Of a stretch of 64,000 nt of DNA, positions 34,501 through 43,746 are shown one piece after another. The stretch's first letter is position 1. Each line of letters starts with the position of its first letter. The stretch is from the IMG/VR virus record IMGVR_UViG_3300042359_000853, positions 1-64,000 of that record; one strand, written 5' to 3'. A program made the translations under genes and the position numbers. The DNA is from a virus. Below the pieces are notes generated by a model that was not told where the DNA came from, ran no database searches, and saw only the letters and a list, made by a program, of their open reading frames with translations.

Positions 34501-34636
34501 TCGTCGTATATTGTTTTTCATATACTAATTCGAAAACCCATACTTCGTTGTCTGTGTGTAATAGTTCTACTTTTTTTCTTAAATACTCTGGCATTCCACC
34601 AGTAGAAAGATGTGGTGTAATATAAACTATTTTCAT
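31598..34636 (-). CDS. Giant GT-B / FkbM methyltransferase / GT-A protein
   Basis: 1012 residues from the ATG at 34636 (MKIVYITPHLSTGG), preferred to the ATG 18 nt upstream because GT-B enzymes begin this way. Domains in order: GT-B glycosyltransferase (1 to about 330; HVLQVGLFSNRKNQRF, FPSEGRYGDTETNPLAIKEA); strand-rich linker; FkbM-type methyltransferase (about 440-660; LDVGSSIGLFTELA with D465, MKMDIEGSEYKAFEGL); a GT-A-like region (about 675-905; VRIECDDLYGNRSLDKIYDI); and a C-terminal beta domain. It would build and O-methylate a glycan in one polypeptide. Confidence 0.8.
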   Translation of the reverse strand: MKIVYITPHLSTGGMPEYLRKKVELLHTDNEVWVFELVYEKQYTTIREKIEGMIGSRLVSLDQNYKKLFTLLQKISPDVVHFEETSDHFLPHPLLDKIYSPSRTWKIFETLHDSSIDHREKKYLPDKMLVVSLWQVKNFLPLGIPIEIIEHEITTGERNRELGMKTLGLDPTKRHVLQVGLFSNRKNQRFTFSLAKIMPDVQFHFVGALPDNYRGHWQDLIDNKPPNCQIWRERSDVHTFYSCMDAVIFPSEGRYGDTETNPLAIKEAIAWEIPLFLRNIPVYMNTYTESSKLKWMVQDLEENSKILYSMLDLLNNYTLIKPEFFNQKLFDIDFDSSDNKLTLNYLHDLPFDMMVCIRDMDTQIPIFSFDAKFENKNNYWAIPLPKSYYDFSENPNFSGFLIDFYDHGGNLLYSQSYQIKMINVQKKKFRIDTYEPIFVNFEQFFTDRIYDQFLSSINSLDLILDVGSSIGLFTELAKDKGAKKVIAFEVSDKAVKVFNNLHGEDSRVSLVKNAVWDKKEKIKIYEDQNNSIISSAINITDKHFEISSIDLDSFFADSGIEKVSLMKMDIEGSEYKAFEGLSDQNLLKIENIILEFHDNFEDILRNQIILRIIKLGYQYQIFEEDCKTLINGTSQEKGVVFISKNIHGDKELTKTDIQIKGLEKTLVILDSYVSSRRVKERLIQQIERFKIRGFDLMLVSNTTIDREIQQMVDFFYYDRRNQLFREEYSNVKEIIINDYVSLESKWIFTLKNFTKGVQKHGLSVMVNFHNAMSLAKSLGYTNVVRIECDDLYGNRSLDKIYDIALEMESNDQKAVLFFNDYDESTETEENNISFHLQFWNIDYFLDTIPKFSKESDYLDFIQKKWHSRDFVTVEVLFRRLLEKTNPKELKIHNGRIMDSILTDTIWNTEASISNFSNNFKDFFTGVYRVENSDNFMFFSRNLTNNNIGIKFILVYDDGREEILEQELANYESSWSWNIVDGSLLSWEVVYQNRVVFSGKSKDLRDTVQIPNK

Positions 34637-34692
34637 GTTATTTTTATATCCCATATCCTGTAATAGTTTTTGTAAACAAATAACAAATTAAA

Positions 34693-34699
34693 TATATAC
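34693..34699 (+). promoter_or_regulatory. TATATAC start-proximal element
   Basis: TATATAC ends 4 nt before the GTG at 34704 and 10 nt before the ATG at 34710. The constant spacing seen elsewhere favours the GTG. Confidence 0.4.
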
Positions 34700-34703
34700 T
34701 ATA

Positions 34704-35045
34704 GTGTATATGGAAAAAGTATTCAATTTTTTTAGTAGTTTCTTAACTAGTAATTTTTTTAATTTTCCCCAACTGAATTTCTATACACTCGAATGCATCG
34801 TATGGACTTTTATGATCTCTTGGCTTATTTCAAGATTCGAACCACTTCAGTGGTTTATTAAAATATTCCCGAATAACAAGCTAAGATTTCTGATAGAAAC
34901 ACTCACAACTTGTATAAAATGTGTATCTTTGTATATGGGTTTAATTATTTCAGGAAATATATTTCTTCCTGCCTTTAGTTCTTTTATCGCTATGATTTAC
35001 GATAAAACTGTTGGTCAGTGGGAAACAAAAATAAAATTTAAATAA
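34704..35045 (+). CDS. Small membrane protein
   Basis: 113 residues from GTG 34704 (111 from ATG 34710). Three hydrophobic stretches are visible (LECIVWTFMISWLIS; LIETLTTCIKCVSLYMGLII; LPAFSSFIAMIY). It is 1 nt from the next gene, so co-transcribed. No family is recognised. Confidence 0.6.
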   Translation: MYMEKVFNFFSSFLTSNFFNFPQLNFYTLECIVWTFMISWLISRFEPLQWFIKIFPNNKLRFLIETLTTCIKCVSLYMGLIISGNIFLPAFSSFIAMIYDKTVGQWETKIKFK

Positions 35046-35046
35046 A

Positions 35047-35265
35047 ATGTTTACTATAGAAGATAGAAATGAACTAAATCGCCTTCAAGCGACCGAAACT
35101 CCAAATCAACAAGATATGGATAAAATCTTTGAGCTTTACAAAAAGTATATCAATCCTGATGTTCAGGGATATACTACAGGTTGTAGCTGCGGTAACTCAA
35201 TCACCAAACTTTATCAAGGATTGATGGGTTGGTTTTTGATGAACGAGAATCAATTCGTTAATTAA
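35047..35265 (+). CDS. Small protein with CSCG motif
   Basis: 72 residues. An N-terminal helix (IEDRNELNRLQATETPNQQD) leads to TGCSCGNSITKLYQGLMGW, in which the Cys pair could bind metal. Small phage proteins of this kind are common but uncharacterised. Confidence 0.65.
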   Translation: MFTIEDRNELNRLQATETPNQQDMDKIFELYKKYINPDVQGYTTGCSCGNSITKLYQGLMGWFLMNENQFVN

Positions 35266-35269
35266 TTTT

Positions 35270-35515
35270 TCAATATTGTATCAATTCGAAAATCAATACT
35301 TGACTTCCACTTACCCAACACGGAAGATCTTCTCTTTGGCAAAAATCTTCATACCATTGCCAAAGATAGCTCTTGCCCTGAAGTTTATCAACATCTTCTT
35401 CTCTAACCTTGATGGGTTTAAGAAGTTCAATCGGTATATCTTGAACCAAGTCAGTTATATTTTCAAGTATAACTTGCTTGTTATTTGTTATTTTAACAAA
35501 AATACCACTTTCCAT
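35270..35515 (-). CDS. Hypothetical protein, 81 aa
   Basis: Not recognised. A strand-rich N-terminus (IFVKITNNKQVILENITD) and aromatic C-terminus (SYLWQWYEDFCQRE). A CTATATATAC element ends 5 nt before its ATG, which supports the start. It converges with 35047-35265. Confidence 0.6.
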   Translation of the reverse strand: MESGIFVKITNNKQVILENITDLVQDIPIELLKPIKVREEDVDKLQGKSYLWQWYEDFCQREDLPCWVSGSQVLIFELIQY

Positions 35516-35520
35516 AATCG

Positions 35521-35530
35521 GTATATATAG
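35521..35530 (-). promoter_or_regulatory. TATATATAC start-proximal element
   Basis: CTATATATAC on the minus strand, 5 nt before the ATG at 35515. Confidence 0.45.
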
Positions 35531-35553
35531 TTTTTTTTTCTAAAAAATATGAA

Positions 35554-35910
35554 ATGGTGAATATAAACAACTTTTTATCGAAAATCTCTTTCAAAACTAT
35601 TAAATGGGACTATTCTTTTAGTCTTTTCAATATTTATATAAGAGATAAAAACACTTTTTGGGGATTCAGTATTCTTTCCTTTACTGGTTCTAGACAAAAA
35701 TATTCGTTTTTAGAACTTATTGTTGTCTTACCCAATTTCACAAACTACAAAACATTGGTTTGGTGGTCATTTGATCTTTTTTTCTTGAAAAACTACCTTA
35801 GTGATCAATGGGAAAAAGAAAGAGAAAGACTTATTTGGTCAGAAGAGTATAGAGACAAGACCATTTTTGCCAGGTTTGCTCAAAAATTAAATGATTTTAT
35901 AAAAAAATGA
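35554..35910 (+). CDS. Hypothetical protein, 118 aa
   Basis: Aromatic- and strand-rich protein (WDYSFSLFNIYIRDKNTFWG; ELIVVLPNFTNYKTLVWWSF) with a charged C-terminal helix (WEKERERLIWSEEYRD). It overlaps the start of the IF-3 gene by 4 nt, so the two are translated together. Not recognised. Confidence 0.6.
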   Translation: MVNINNFLSKISFKTIKWDYSFSLFNIYIRDKNTFWGFSILSFTGSRQKYSFLELIVVLPNFTNYKTLVWWSFDLFFLKNYLSDQWEKERERLIWSEEYRDKTIFARFAQKLNDFIKK

Positions 35911-36437
35911 TAAAAAGAACAATTAAAGAAAGAAAACACCGCCTCAACTCAGAAGTTAGATATGATAAAGTTCGACTTATCGAAGAGAGTGGTAGTAGAA
36001 TCATGAGTTCACTTGAAGCTTCGATTCTAGCAAAAAACGCTGGTTTGGATCTTATCTTAATTAACGATAAATCCGATCCACCCATAGTAAGAATAGAAGA
36101 ATATTCTAAGTTTCTTTACAACATAGAAAAACAAGAAAAGTTAAATAAGAAAAAACAAAAAGCTTCCGAATTAAAAGAAATACAACTATCACCTGATATT
36201 GCCGACAATGATTTATCAACAAAGTCTGCGAAAGCCAGGGAGTTTTTAGAGAAGGGAAATAAAGTTAAAGTTTTAGTTATTCTCAAAGGTCGCCAAAAGG
36301 CACACCCACAACGAGGAGAATTAACTCTACTTAAGTTTATTAATAGTTTGGAGGAGTTCGGAGATGCCGAGACATTTCCCAAATATGAGAATTTTAGATA
36401 CAATGTTATCTTAAAACCTCGTAAAAAAATAAACTAA
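35907..36437 (+). CDS. infC: Translation initiation factor IF-3
   Basis: 176 residues, full length. The N-domain has LNSEVRYDKVRLIEESG and ASILAKNAGLDLILIND with the linker helix; the C-domain has KEIQLSPDIADNDLSTKSAKA and GNKVKVLVILKGRQKAHPQRG, the 30S-binding strands. IF-3 prevents premature subunit joining and checks the start codon. A phage version could bias initiation toward phage mRNAs, which here lack Shine-Dalgarno sequences and may be leaderless. It is coupled to the gene upstream. Confidence 0.92.
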   Translation: MIKRTIKERKHRLNSEVRYDKVRLIEESGSRIMSSLEASILAKNAGLDLILINDKSDPPIVRIEEYSKFLYNIEKQEKLNKKKQKASELKEIQLSPDIADNDLSTKSAKAREFLEKGNKVKVLVILKGRQKAHPQRGELTLLKFINSLEEFGDAETFPKYENFRYNVILKPRKKIN

Positions 36438-36464
36438 GAAAAAAAATAGATTATAAATTAAGTT

Positions 36465-36953
36465 ATGAGAATATTGGTTAAACCGTCGGATTTAGTAAAA
36501 AGATGTATCTGGGATTATTATGTGTATTATATTTTGGGAAGTGAAAAAGAAGCACAAAGACTTCTTGAACTAGATGAAGAGTTTGAGATCTCAGAAAGAG
36601 ATGCTCTTATATCTGGACTTCTTAAAGTAGTAGAAACTGACAATCTCATCCATCGTTTTAATGATTATATGGTTCATTTCTTAACAACTAAAAGTGTTAA
36701 AGAAAGAGATGTTCTTTTTATAAAAAAGAAAAATCTAGATATGTATATCAATAAATTTTTAGATAAATTTCCTGATTACTGGCAAGCGCCGATTAACTAT
36801 CTTAACGCGTTGTCAGATCTAGTATCCTATATCAATACACTCAGAGCAGATATCGAAGAACTGGATCTGCATAAAGTTGTTGTTCAAAACACGACTCACG
36901 AAGTTTATGCATCAAATAGTGTAAAAAAACTTCTTTCATTTAACTATTATTAG
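36465..36953 (+). CDS. Hypothetical protein, 162 aa
   Basis: Mostly helical (SEKEAQRLLELDEEFEISE; NLIHRFNDYMVHFLTTKSVK), soluble, acidic. It follows IF-3 by 27 nt and is followed by a very short gene. Not recognised. Confidence 0.65.
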   Translation: MRILVKPSDLVKRCIWDYYVYYILGSEKEAQRLLELDEEFEISERDALISGLLKVVETDNLIHRFNDYMVHFLTTKSVKERDVLFIKKKNLDMYINKFLDKFPDYWQAPINYLNALSDLVSYINTLRADIEELDLHKVVVQNTTHEVYASNSVKKLLSFNYY

Positions 36954-36955
36954 TA

Positions 36956-37120
36956 GTGAATAATCTCGGATATCTTCAAGATTTAGTATCAACCTATCCG
37001 AATGATGAGGATTTAGGTAGAAACTTGAGAAAACATATTTGGAACATTTTCGAGTTGAGGAGCAAAAGAATTCACAAAGTAGAAAAACTTTTGAAACTTT
37101 TATCTAAAAAAACTAAATAA
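36956..37120 (+). CDS. Small protein, 54 aa
   Basis: An open frame of 54 codons from GTG 36956, 2 nt after the previous stop, filling the gap before grpE. It encodes MNNLGYLQDLVSTYPNDED and a basic helical end LRSKRIHKVEKLLKLLSKK, loosely like the shared tail. Tight packing supports it; the non-ATG start weakens it. Confidence 0.5.
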   Translation: MNNLGYLQDLVSTYPNDEDLGRNLRKHIWNIFELRSKRIHKVEKLLKLLSKKTK

Positions 37121-37140
37121 TCTATCTAAAAAATATTTTT

Positions 37141-39085
<1,945 letters not shown>

Positions 39086-39090
39086 AACAA

Positions 39091-39117
39091 AAAAAGATCC
39101 CGATTGGGATCTTTTTT
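39091..39117. terminator. Bidirectional intrinsic terminator
   Basis: An 11-bp stem (AAAAAGATCCC / GGGATCTTTTT) with loop GATT and T/A runs on both sides. It ends purA and could also end the small minus-strand gene at 39138. Confidence 0.85.
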
Positions 39118-39137
39118 TGTTTAAGAGTGGGTAAAAA

Positions 39138-39218
39138 TTACTTCTTTTTGCCAGGCTTAGTTGGCTGAGCTTGAGCTGGTTTAGCTGGTTTAGCTGGTTG
39201 TGCTGCTGGTTTTGCCAT
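39138..39218 (-). CDS. Tiny basic Pro/Ala/Lys-rich protein
   Basis: A 26-codon frame: MAKPAAQPAKPAKPAQAQ followed by a basic end (PTKPGKKK). It lies between two genes, has its own ATG and sits just upstream of a bidirectional terminator in its own orientation. The composition resembles histone H1-like or linker tails and would bind nucleic acid non-specifically. It may be a real small DNA-condensing or virion peptide. Confidence 0.55.
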   Translation of the reverse strand: MAKPAAQPAKPAKPAQAQPTKPGKKK

Positions 39219-39318
39219 AGTTTTTTTTTATTTTTTTATAGAAAAAGTTTTTTTACTTTTTCTTGAGTTGATGGGTATTTTTTTTATTATATATATATTT
39301 TTTTTGTTCCATTTTTTA

Positions 39319-39789
39319 TCAATAAATTGACCACTTATCAATGCTTATAGTCGGATTTTTTATTCTATTCCGTTTGATTGTAGGTTTATTTTCTAACTCA
39401 CCAAACTTTAAGATTCTATCATCTTCATCTGTTTTTATAATCTCATCATCAAAATTTTGGATACTCTCTAGCATTTGACGGGAAAGTTCAATCCAATTCT
39501 CAATAATAAAATCTTGGATCTCTTCTTGCCAAGATTCTGTGTAAAAATTACATTCAAGTATATTTTTGGTCTTGCTCGTATCTGGATCTATTGTAAATAC
39601 ACTGACTACATACTCATAAGATCCTGGTCTTCTTCTTACATTCGAAATAGACGGTAATCTTTCACCTGGTTCGAAATTTTCATCCCACTCTATTTGATAA
39701 AATTCAAAAAAATCTTTTTGTAGGTTATCTGTGAATGTAAGTGATGAGGTATTATTCTCATCATTTTCATAAATTGCATATTTTTTCAT
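39319..39789 (-). CDS. Hypothetical protein, 156 aa
   Basis: Acidic protein with strands (SYEYVVSVFTIDPDTSKTKN) and a basic tail (NKPTIKRNRIKNPTISIDKW). Its start overlaps the stop of the M28-like gene by 4 nt, so they form an operon. Not recognised. Confidence 0.65.
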   Translation of the reverse strand: MKKYAIYENDENNTSSLTFTDNLQKDFFEFYQIEWDENFEPGERLPSISNVRRRPGSYEYVVSVFTIDPDTSKTKNILECNFYTESWQEEIQDFIIENWIELSRQMLESIQNFDDEIIKTDEDDRILKFGELENKPTIKRNRIKNPTISIDKWSIY

Positions 39790-40526
39790 ACTATACTAAG
39801 TAATATTTTTTCAACAAAATCTTTCATATCTTGAGTAGATATTTTATCTAAACTATCTTCCATCTGGTGACAATTGAATAACATCTTGAAATCAAGATAT
39901 TTACCGTCCTTTGTTTGTATTTGAGACGTTCCAGTTTCAAGAACCGGAAGAGGATTTATTACACAAGAATCAATACCATTTCTTCTAAATATAACACTAT
40001 CATTAAAAGGTGTTCTAACAACTGGTGGATCGAAAGTCTCTATTATTTTTGAGCTAAGACCACCTGGATATTCACCAATAAAGAAGTTGGTTCCACCACG
40101 ACCGGTAAGCTCGAGATTGAGTATCCAATCACATGGTCCTAAATCGCCATCTTGTATTTTCTGAGAAAGTCTTTGAGCTCCGAGTCCGCCGATTTCTTCT
40201 GCGTCGGTAAAACAAATGTTCAGATCGGGTCTATGAAGTTTTAGTGCTATAAGATTTATAACTGAACAAGAGTTATCGTTAGCATTGTGACTATTCGGAT
40301 TAACGATATCGTGATGAGCCACACACCAATGAGAACTCGAACCAGGTAGAATGATATTGAAGAGTGGAATATTTCTGTCCTTAAACTTGTCAACTTTATA
40401 GGTTATACCTAAACTTTTGAGTAGATCCAATATAAAAGAAACTCTTGGAGATCCTTCATCGGTATTACTTAAACAATTCCCTAAGTTCTTAACTGAGCAG
40501 AATTGGTATATTTTTTGATAGATCAC
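39786..40526 (-). CDS. M28-family-like metallopeptidase
   Basis: 246 residues from GTG 40526. The di-zinc aminopeptidase pattern is visible: CVAHHDIVNPNSHNANDN (H71/H72, D73, D84), CFTDAEEIGGLGAQRLS (E110, E111), and a late His (CHQMEDSLDKIS) that could be the last ligand. No signal peptide, so it acts in the cytoplasm or virion. M28 enzymes trim N-terminal residues or cyclise glutamine. It is divergent from dnaJ, with an AT-rich TATATA stretch between them. Confidence 0.7.
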   Translation of the reverse strand: MIYQKIYQFCSVKNLGNCLSNTDEGSPRVSFILDLLKSLGITYKVDKFKDRNIPLFNIILPGSSSHWCVAHHDIVNPNSHNANDNSCSVINLIALKLHRPDLNICFTDAEEIGGLGAQRLSQKIQDGDLGPCDWILNLELTGRGGTNFFIGEYPGGLSSKIIETFDPPVVRTPFNDSVIFRRNGIDSCVINPLPVLETGTSQIQTKDGKYLDFKMLFNCHQMEDSLDKISTQDMKDFVEKILLSIV

Positions 40527-40562
40527 TTTGTAAAATATTTTAACTTATATATTAAATAATTT

Positions 40563-41585
40563 ATGTCTAAAGATTACTATGGAATACTAGGTGTTGATAG
40601 AGGAGCATCGAGTGAAGAAATAAAAAAAGCATACCGTAAAAAAGCACTCGAGCACCATCCAGACAAAGGAGGAGATGAAAATAAGTTCAAAGAGGCCTCT
40701 GAAGCCTATGAAGTTCTCTCTGATAGTGATAAAAGAAGTAGATACGATAGGTTTGGAACCGCAGAACCAGGTCATGGTGGGGGTTTTAATCCAAATGATT
40801 TCTTCTCTGGTTTTGGTGATATATTTGGTGATATGTTCGGAAGAAGACCCGGCGCACAAAGAAGAGGTCAAGATATCCGTGTTCAAATTCAACTTAATAT
40901 TTTAGACATTTTGACAGGTGTAAGAAAAAAAATCCGATACAATCGAAACGCCAAGTGTGAACCGTGTCAAGGTCAAGGTGGTCAAAATTTTCAGGCTTGT
41001 TCTTTCTGTGGAGGAAGTGGTCAAAAAATAACTATCGCGAATACCCCGTTTGGGAGAGTTCAACAATCAGTTACTTGCCCGACATGCAGTGGGAGAGGCC
41101 AACAAATAAAAGATAAATGTCGAAGTTGCTCCGGATCAGGAGTAAAATCAGTCGAAGAGGTTGTAGAAGTTGATATTCCACCAGGAGCAGTGGGTGGTAT
41201 GCAAATGGCAGTTCCCGGTAAAGGACACGCAGTTCAAGCTGGAGTAGAAGGAGATCTTCATGTTTTAATCCAAGAGTTAGAGCATGAAACCTATAAAAGA
41301 GACGGACATAATATCAATATTGATTATTGGTTAGATATTCACCAAGCAGTTTTGGGTTCTCGAATTCAAGTGGAAACCCCACAAAAAAATATAGAACTTT
41401 ACATTCCATCAGGAACCGAATGGGGTAAAGTATTTACCTATCAATCTCTCGGGGTTCCCGTGATTGACGGTCACGGACATCAGAGAGGCCGAGGGGATCT
41501 TAAGATTATTATTAAAATAAAAATACCAAAAATTTTATCAGGGGAGCAGCGAGAAATATTTGAGAAATTGAAAGAAGTTTCTTAA
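40563..41585 (+). CDS. dnaJ: Chaperone DnaJ
   Basis: 340 residues, a little shorter than typical DnaJ. J domain with H32-P33-D34 in [12 protein letters not shown], Gly/Phe-rich linker ([18 protein letters not shown]), four C-x-x-C-x-G-x-G zinc repeats from residue 132 ([32 protein letters not shown]), then the substrate-binding beta domains. It delivers unfolded clients to DnaK and stimulates its ATPase. Confidence 0.95.
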   Translation: MSKDYYGILGVDRGASSEEIKKAYRKKALEHHPDKGGDENKFKEASEAYEVLSDSDKRSRYDRFGTAEPGHGGGFNPNDFFSGFGDIFGDMFGRRPGAQRRGQDIRVQIQLNILDILTGVRKKIRYNRNAKCEPCQGQGGQNFQACSFCGGSGQKITIANTPFGRVQQSVTCPTCSGRGQQIKDKCRSCSGSGVKSVEEVVEVDIPPGAVGGMQMAVPGKGHAVQAGVEGDLHVLIQELEHETYKRDGHNINIDYWLDIHQAVLGSRIQVETPQKNIELYIPSGTEWGKVFTYQSLGVPVIDGHGHQRGRGDLKIIIKIKIPKILSGEQREIFEKLKEVS

Positions 41586-41629
41586 CTTAGCGATCTAAAA
41601 AAAAACCAAAACTATATAAAAAAAACTTT

Positions 41630-41935
41630 ATGAAATACGAACTCAAACTGAGCTATGATAGTCAAGAACTTCTTATCGAGTCTATCCAAAAAACCTATTT
41701 CGAATTCGGTGATAGAGGAAAAATGCTCAAAAGAAAGGTAAAGCTTCCAATTGAAAAGGATTCAGCCAATTGGATAGTTCTCAAAGGTCTAAATAATATG
41801 ACCTGTAAAATTGAAAATCAAGAACTTATCGACGGCACATTACGGTGTTCTATCGAAGAGATTGATGAAGAAATTAATCTAATACCTTGCTCTATCTACT
41901 GCATTCGTGAAGGTGAAAGGTATTCATTCTATTAA
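41630..41935 (+). CDS. Hypothetical protein, 101 aa
   Basis: Strand-rich small protein (MKYELKLSYDSQELLIES; ANWIVLKGLNNMTCKIENQ). It follows dnaJ by 44 nt and may share its transcript. Not recognised. Confidence 0.6.
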   Translation: MKYELKLSYDSQELLIESIQKTYFEFGDRGKMLKRKVKLPIEKDSANWIVLKGLNNMTCKIENQELIDGTLRCSIEEIDEEINLIPCSIYCIREGERYSFY

Positions 41936-41948
41936 AAAAACAAAAACC

Positions 41949-42161
41949 ATGACAATTCTAACATTTAACACCAAAGAACACACCCTAAAAGTTACTTCTG
42001 AATTTCCAGAAATTTCAGGAAGTTACACCGATATAACTACTATTAGTTTACCATCAGGTCATCATTTTTACGAAGTTTATCAAGAAAATGACATGGCAAG
42101 AAGAGTTCCTATCTTTAGATTTCCGATAAAAGACACGATTATCAAGTATATTCACTCTTGA
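41949..42161 (+). CDS. Hypothetical protein, 70 aa
   Basis: Starts at ATG 41949, 13 nt after the previous stop, in preference to an ATG inside that gene. A small beta-rich protein (TILTFNTKEHTLKVTSEFPE). It converges on the neck-protein gene. Not recognised. Confidence 0.6.
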   Translation: MTILTFNTKEHTLKVTSEFPEISGSYTDITTISLPSGHHFYEVYQENDMARRVPIFRFPIKDTIIKYIHS

Positions 42162-42167
42162 TTAGGG

Positions 42168-42929
42168 TTATCTTTTTACCATAAAGAAGAAGGCACCTTG
42201 TGACATACCTTTAATGTCTTCTTCTACTTCCTTCATTTCTTCTTTACCTTGTTGAACAAGATCTGCGTTATTTATAGTTACACCACCAGGTAACTGCATA
42301 CTATATCTACCGGTAAGATTACCCATTTGCCATTTAGACCAAGCTGTAACATACTTAATAAAGTAAGGATCAGTAAAAAGATCTTCATCTGGGATATTTA
42401 CATAACACTCTAAGATAAGATGGTATTTAACATTTGTTAAAACATTAAACCGATGTGTTCTATAGTTGAAGTGAAACTTCGTTGTATAAAGGTTAAGCTG
42501 GTTCATCATATCTGAAAGATTATCAATCAGCGTTTTATAAACACCAAGCTCTCCAATAGTTGTGACATACGAAGAGAGATAAGGTTGATTGGTAACGCCT
42601 AGATTTACACTCAAGTTAGGAGTATTGATACCTAATTGTAGAAGTGAATCACCACGCATTTGATAAACATACGAAATAGATTGAATCTCACAAGGTAGTT
42701 CGATGTGTCTGTATTTAGTGTATTCGTCTGTGGTAAAAGCTGTTTTATCTACGAAATAATATTGTTTAGACACAGCGTATTGATAATTTTGATAGAACCA
42801 CTCTTTTGCTCTTGTTTCTATGAATCTTCTGATCTCAGTATCAGGTAAAACTTTCGGTAGTGAACAACCGATCGTTATATCATTCTGCACGAAATCTATG
42901 AGTTCTTCTATGCTGTATCCTACGGCCAT
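42168..42929 (-). CDS. T4 gp13-like neck protein
   Basis: 253 residues. The pattern of T4 gp13-type neck proteins is visible throughout: an N-terminal helix with EIRRFIETRAKEWFYQNYQY, IELPCEIQSISYVYQMRG, FHFNYRTHRFNVL, ILECYVNIPDEDLFTDPYFI, YVTAWSKWQMGNLTG and the signature LPGGVTINNADLVQQG. gp13 joins the filled head to the tail through the portal. No virion gene lies beside it, so the structural genes are scattered here. Confidence 0.75.
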   Translation of the reverse strand: MAVGYSIEELIDFVQNDITIGCSLPKVLPDTEIRRFIETRAKEWFYQNYQYAVSKQYYFVDKTAFTTDEYTKYRHIELPCEIQSISYVYQMRGDSLLQLGINTPNLSVNLGVTNQPYLSSYVTTIGELGVYKTLIDNLSDMMNQLNLYTTKFHFNYRTHRFNVLTNVKYHLILECYVNIPDEDLFTDPYFIKYVTAWSKWQMGNLTGRYSMQLPGGVTINNADLVQQGKEEMKEVEEDIKGMSQGAFFFMVKR

Positions 42930-43080
42930 GTTAGTTTTTTTTGGATATATATTAAAAATTTAACTACTTAAATATGAACTACACAGAAGTCCTTATTTTC
43001 TTTTTTCAATTTGACAAAAAAGAATCCAAAAAGTTGAAAAATGAAAAAAAAAATTTAATATATAAAAAAAAATATAAATA

Positions 43081-43641
43081 ATGAAACACTTAAAAAAATT
43101 TAATAATCTAATCAAAGAAGATTTAGCTAAATTCAATCCTAACATTGAGGAAACTTACGAAGGTTTTTTTTCTAAATGTATGGAATTAAATACTATCATT
43201 CAACAACACGGAGGAGTAATTAATAGATATTTTGAATTAATAGAAAAGATCCAAGATTGGGATAGTATGTATTCTCCGAACATTTCTATTTCAGAGGTCA
43301 ATAACCCTAGCATGGGCCATGTCTACATGGGAAAAATGCGGATTCCGGTATACTTTGCAAAAAGTTTAGGAGGAAATCGTAAGGTGAAAGATGTTAATGT
43401 AATAACTTTCGTAGTATGCAAGTATAAAGACTATCCTGGCCCAGAATACAAAAATGAAAGAAGAAAATTAGGAGTACAAAAAGCACTAGAACAACTAAAA
43501 AAGGTATATCCTGATAGATTTCCTGATAGTTTACCAGGACGCATTTCAGTAGGTGGTGTAACTGTTGAGGATCCAGTAGAGACACTTGCTAATTTAGTAG
43601 AAAAAATAAAAGTTTTTCAAGAAAACCTAGGCAACCTGTAA
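43081..43641 (+). CDS. Hypothetical protein with capsid-targeting-like leader
   Basis: 186 residues. The leader MKHLKKFNNLIKEDLAKF has L-I-K-E. A long helical segment follows, then a strand-rich region (MGKMRIPVYFAKSLGGNRKV; NVITFVVCKYKDYPGP). No family is recognised. An AT-rich TATATAAA stretch lies about 15 nt upstream. Confidence 0.7.
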   Translation: MKHLKKFNNLIKEDLAKFNPNIEETYEGFFSKCMELNTIIQQHGGVINRYFELIEKIQDWDSMYSPNISISEVNNPSMGHVYMGKMRIPVYFAKSLGGNRKVKDVNVITFVVCKYKDYPGPEYKNERRKLGVQKALEQLKKVYPDRFPDSLPGRISVGGVTVEDPVETLANLVEKIKVFQENLGNL

Positions 43642-43746
43642 AATCCTACTTAAGAAAATATTGAACTATTTTTTGGCAAATAACTTTTTGATCCTAAAAA
43701 GTCTAACTATTTGAATTTTTTATGAAGATATTAAAAATTAAACTAG

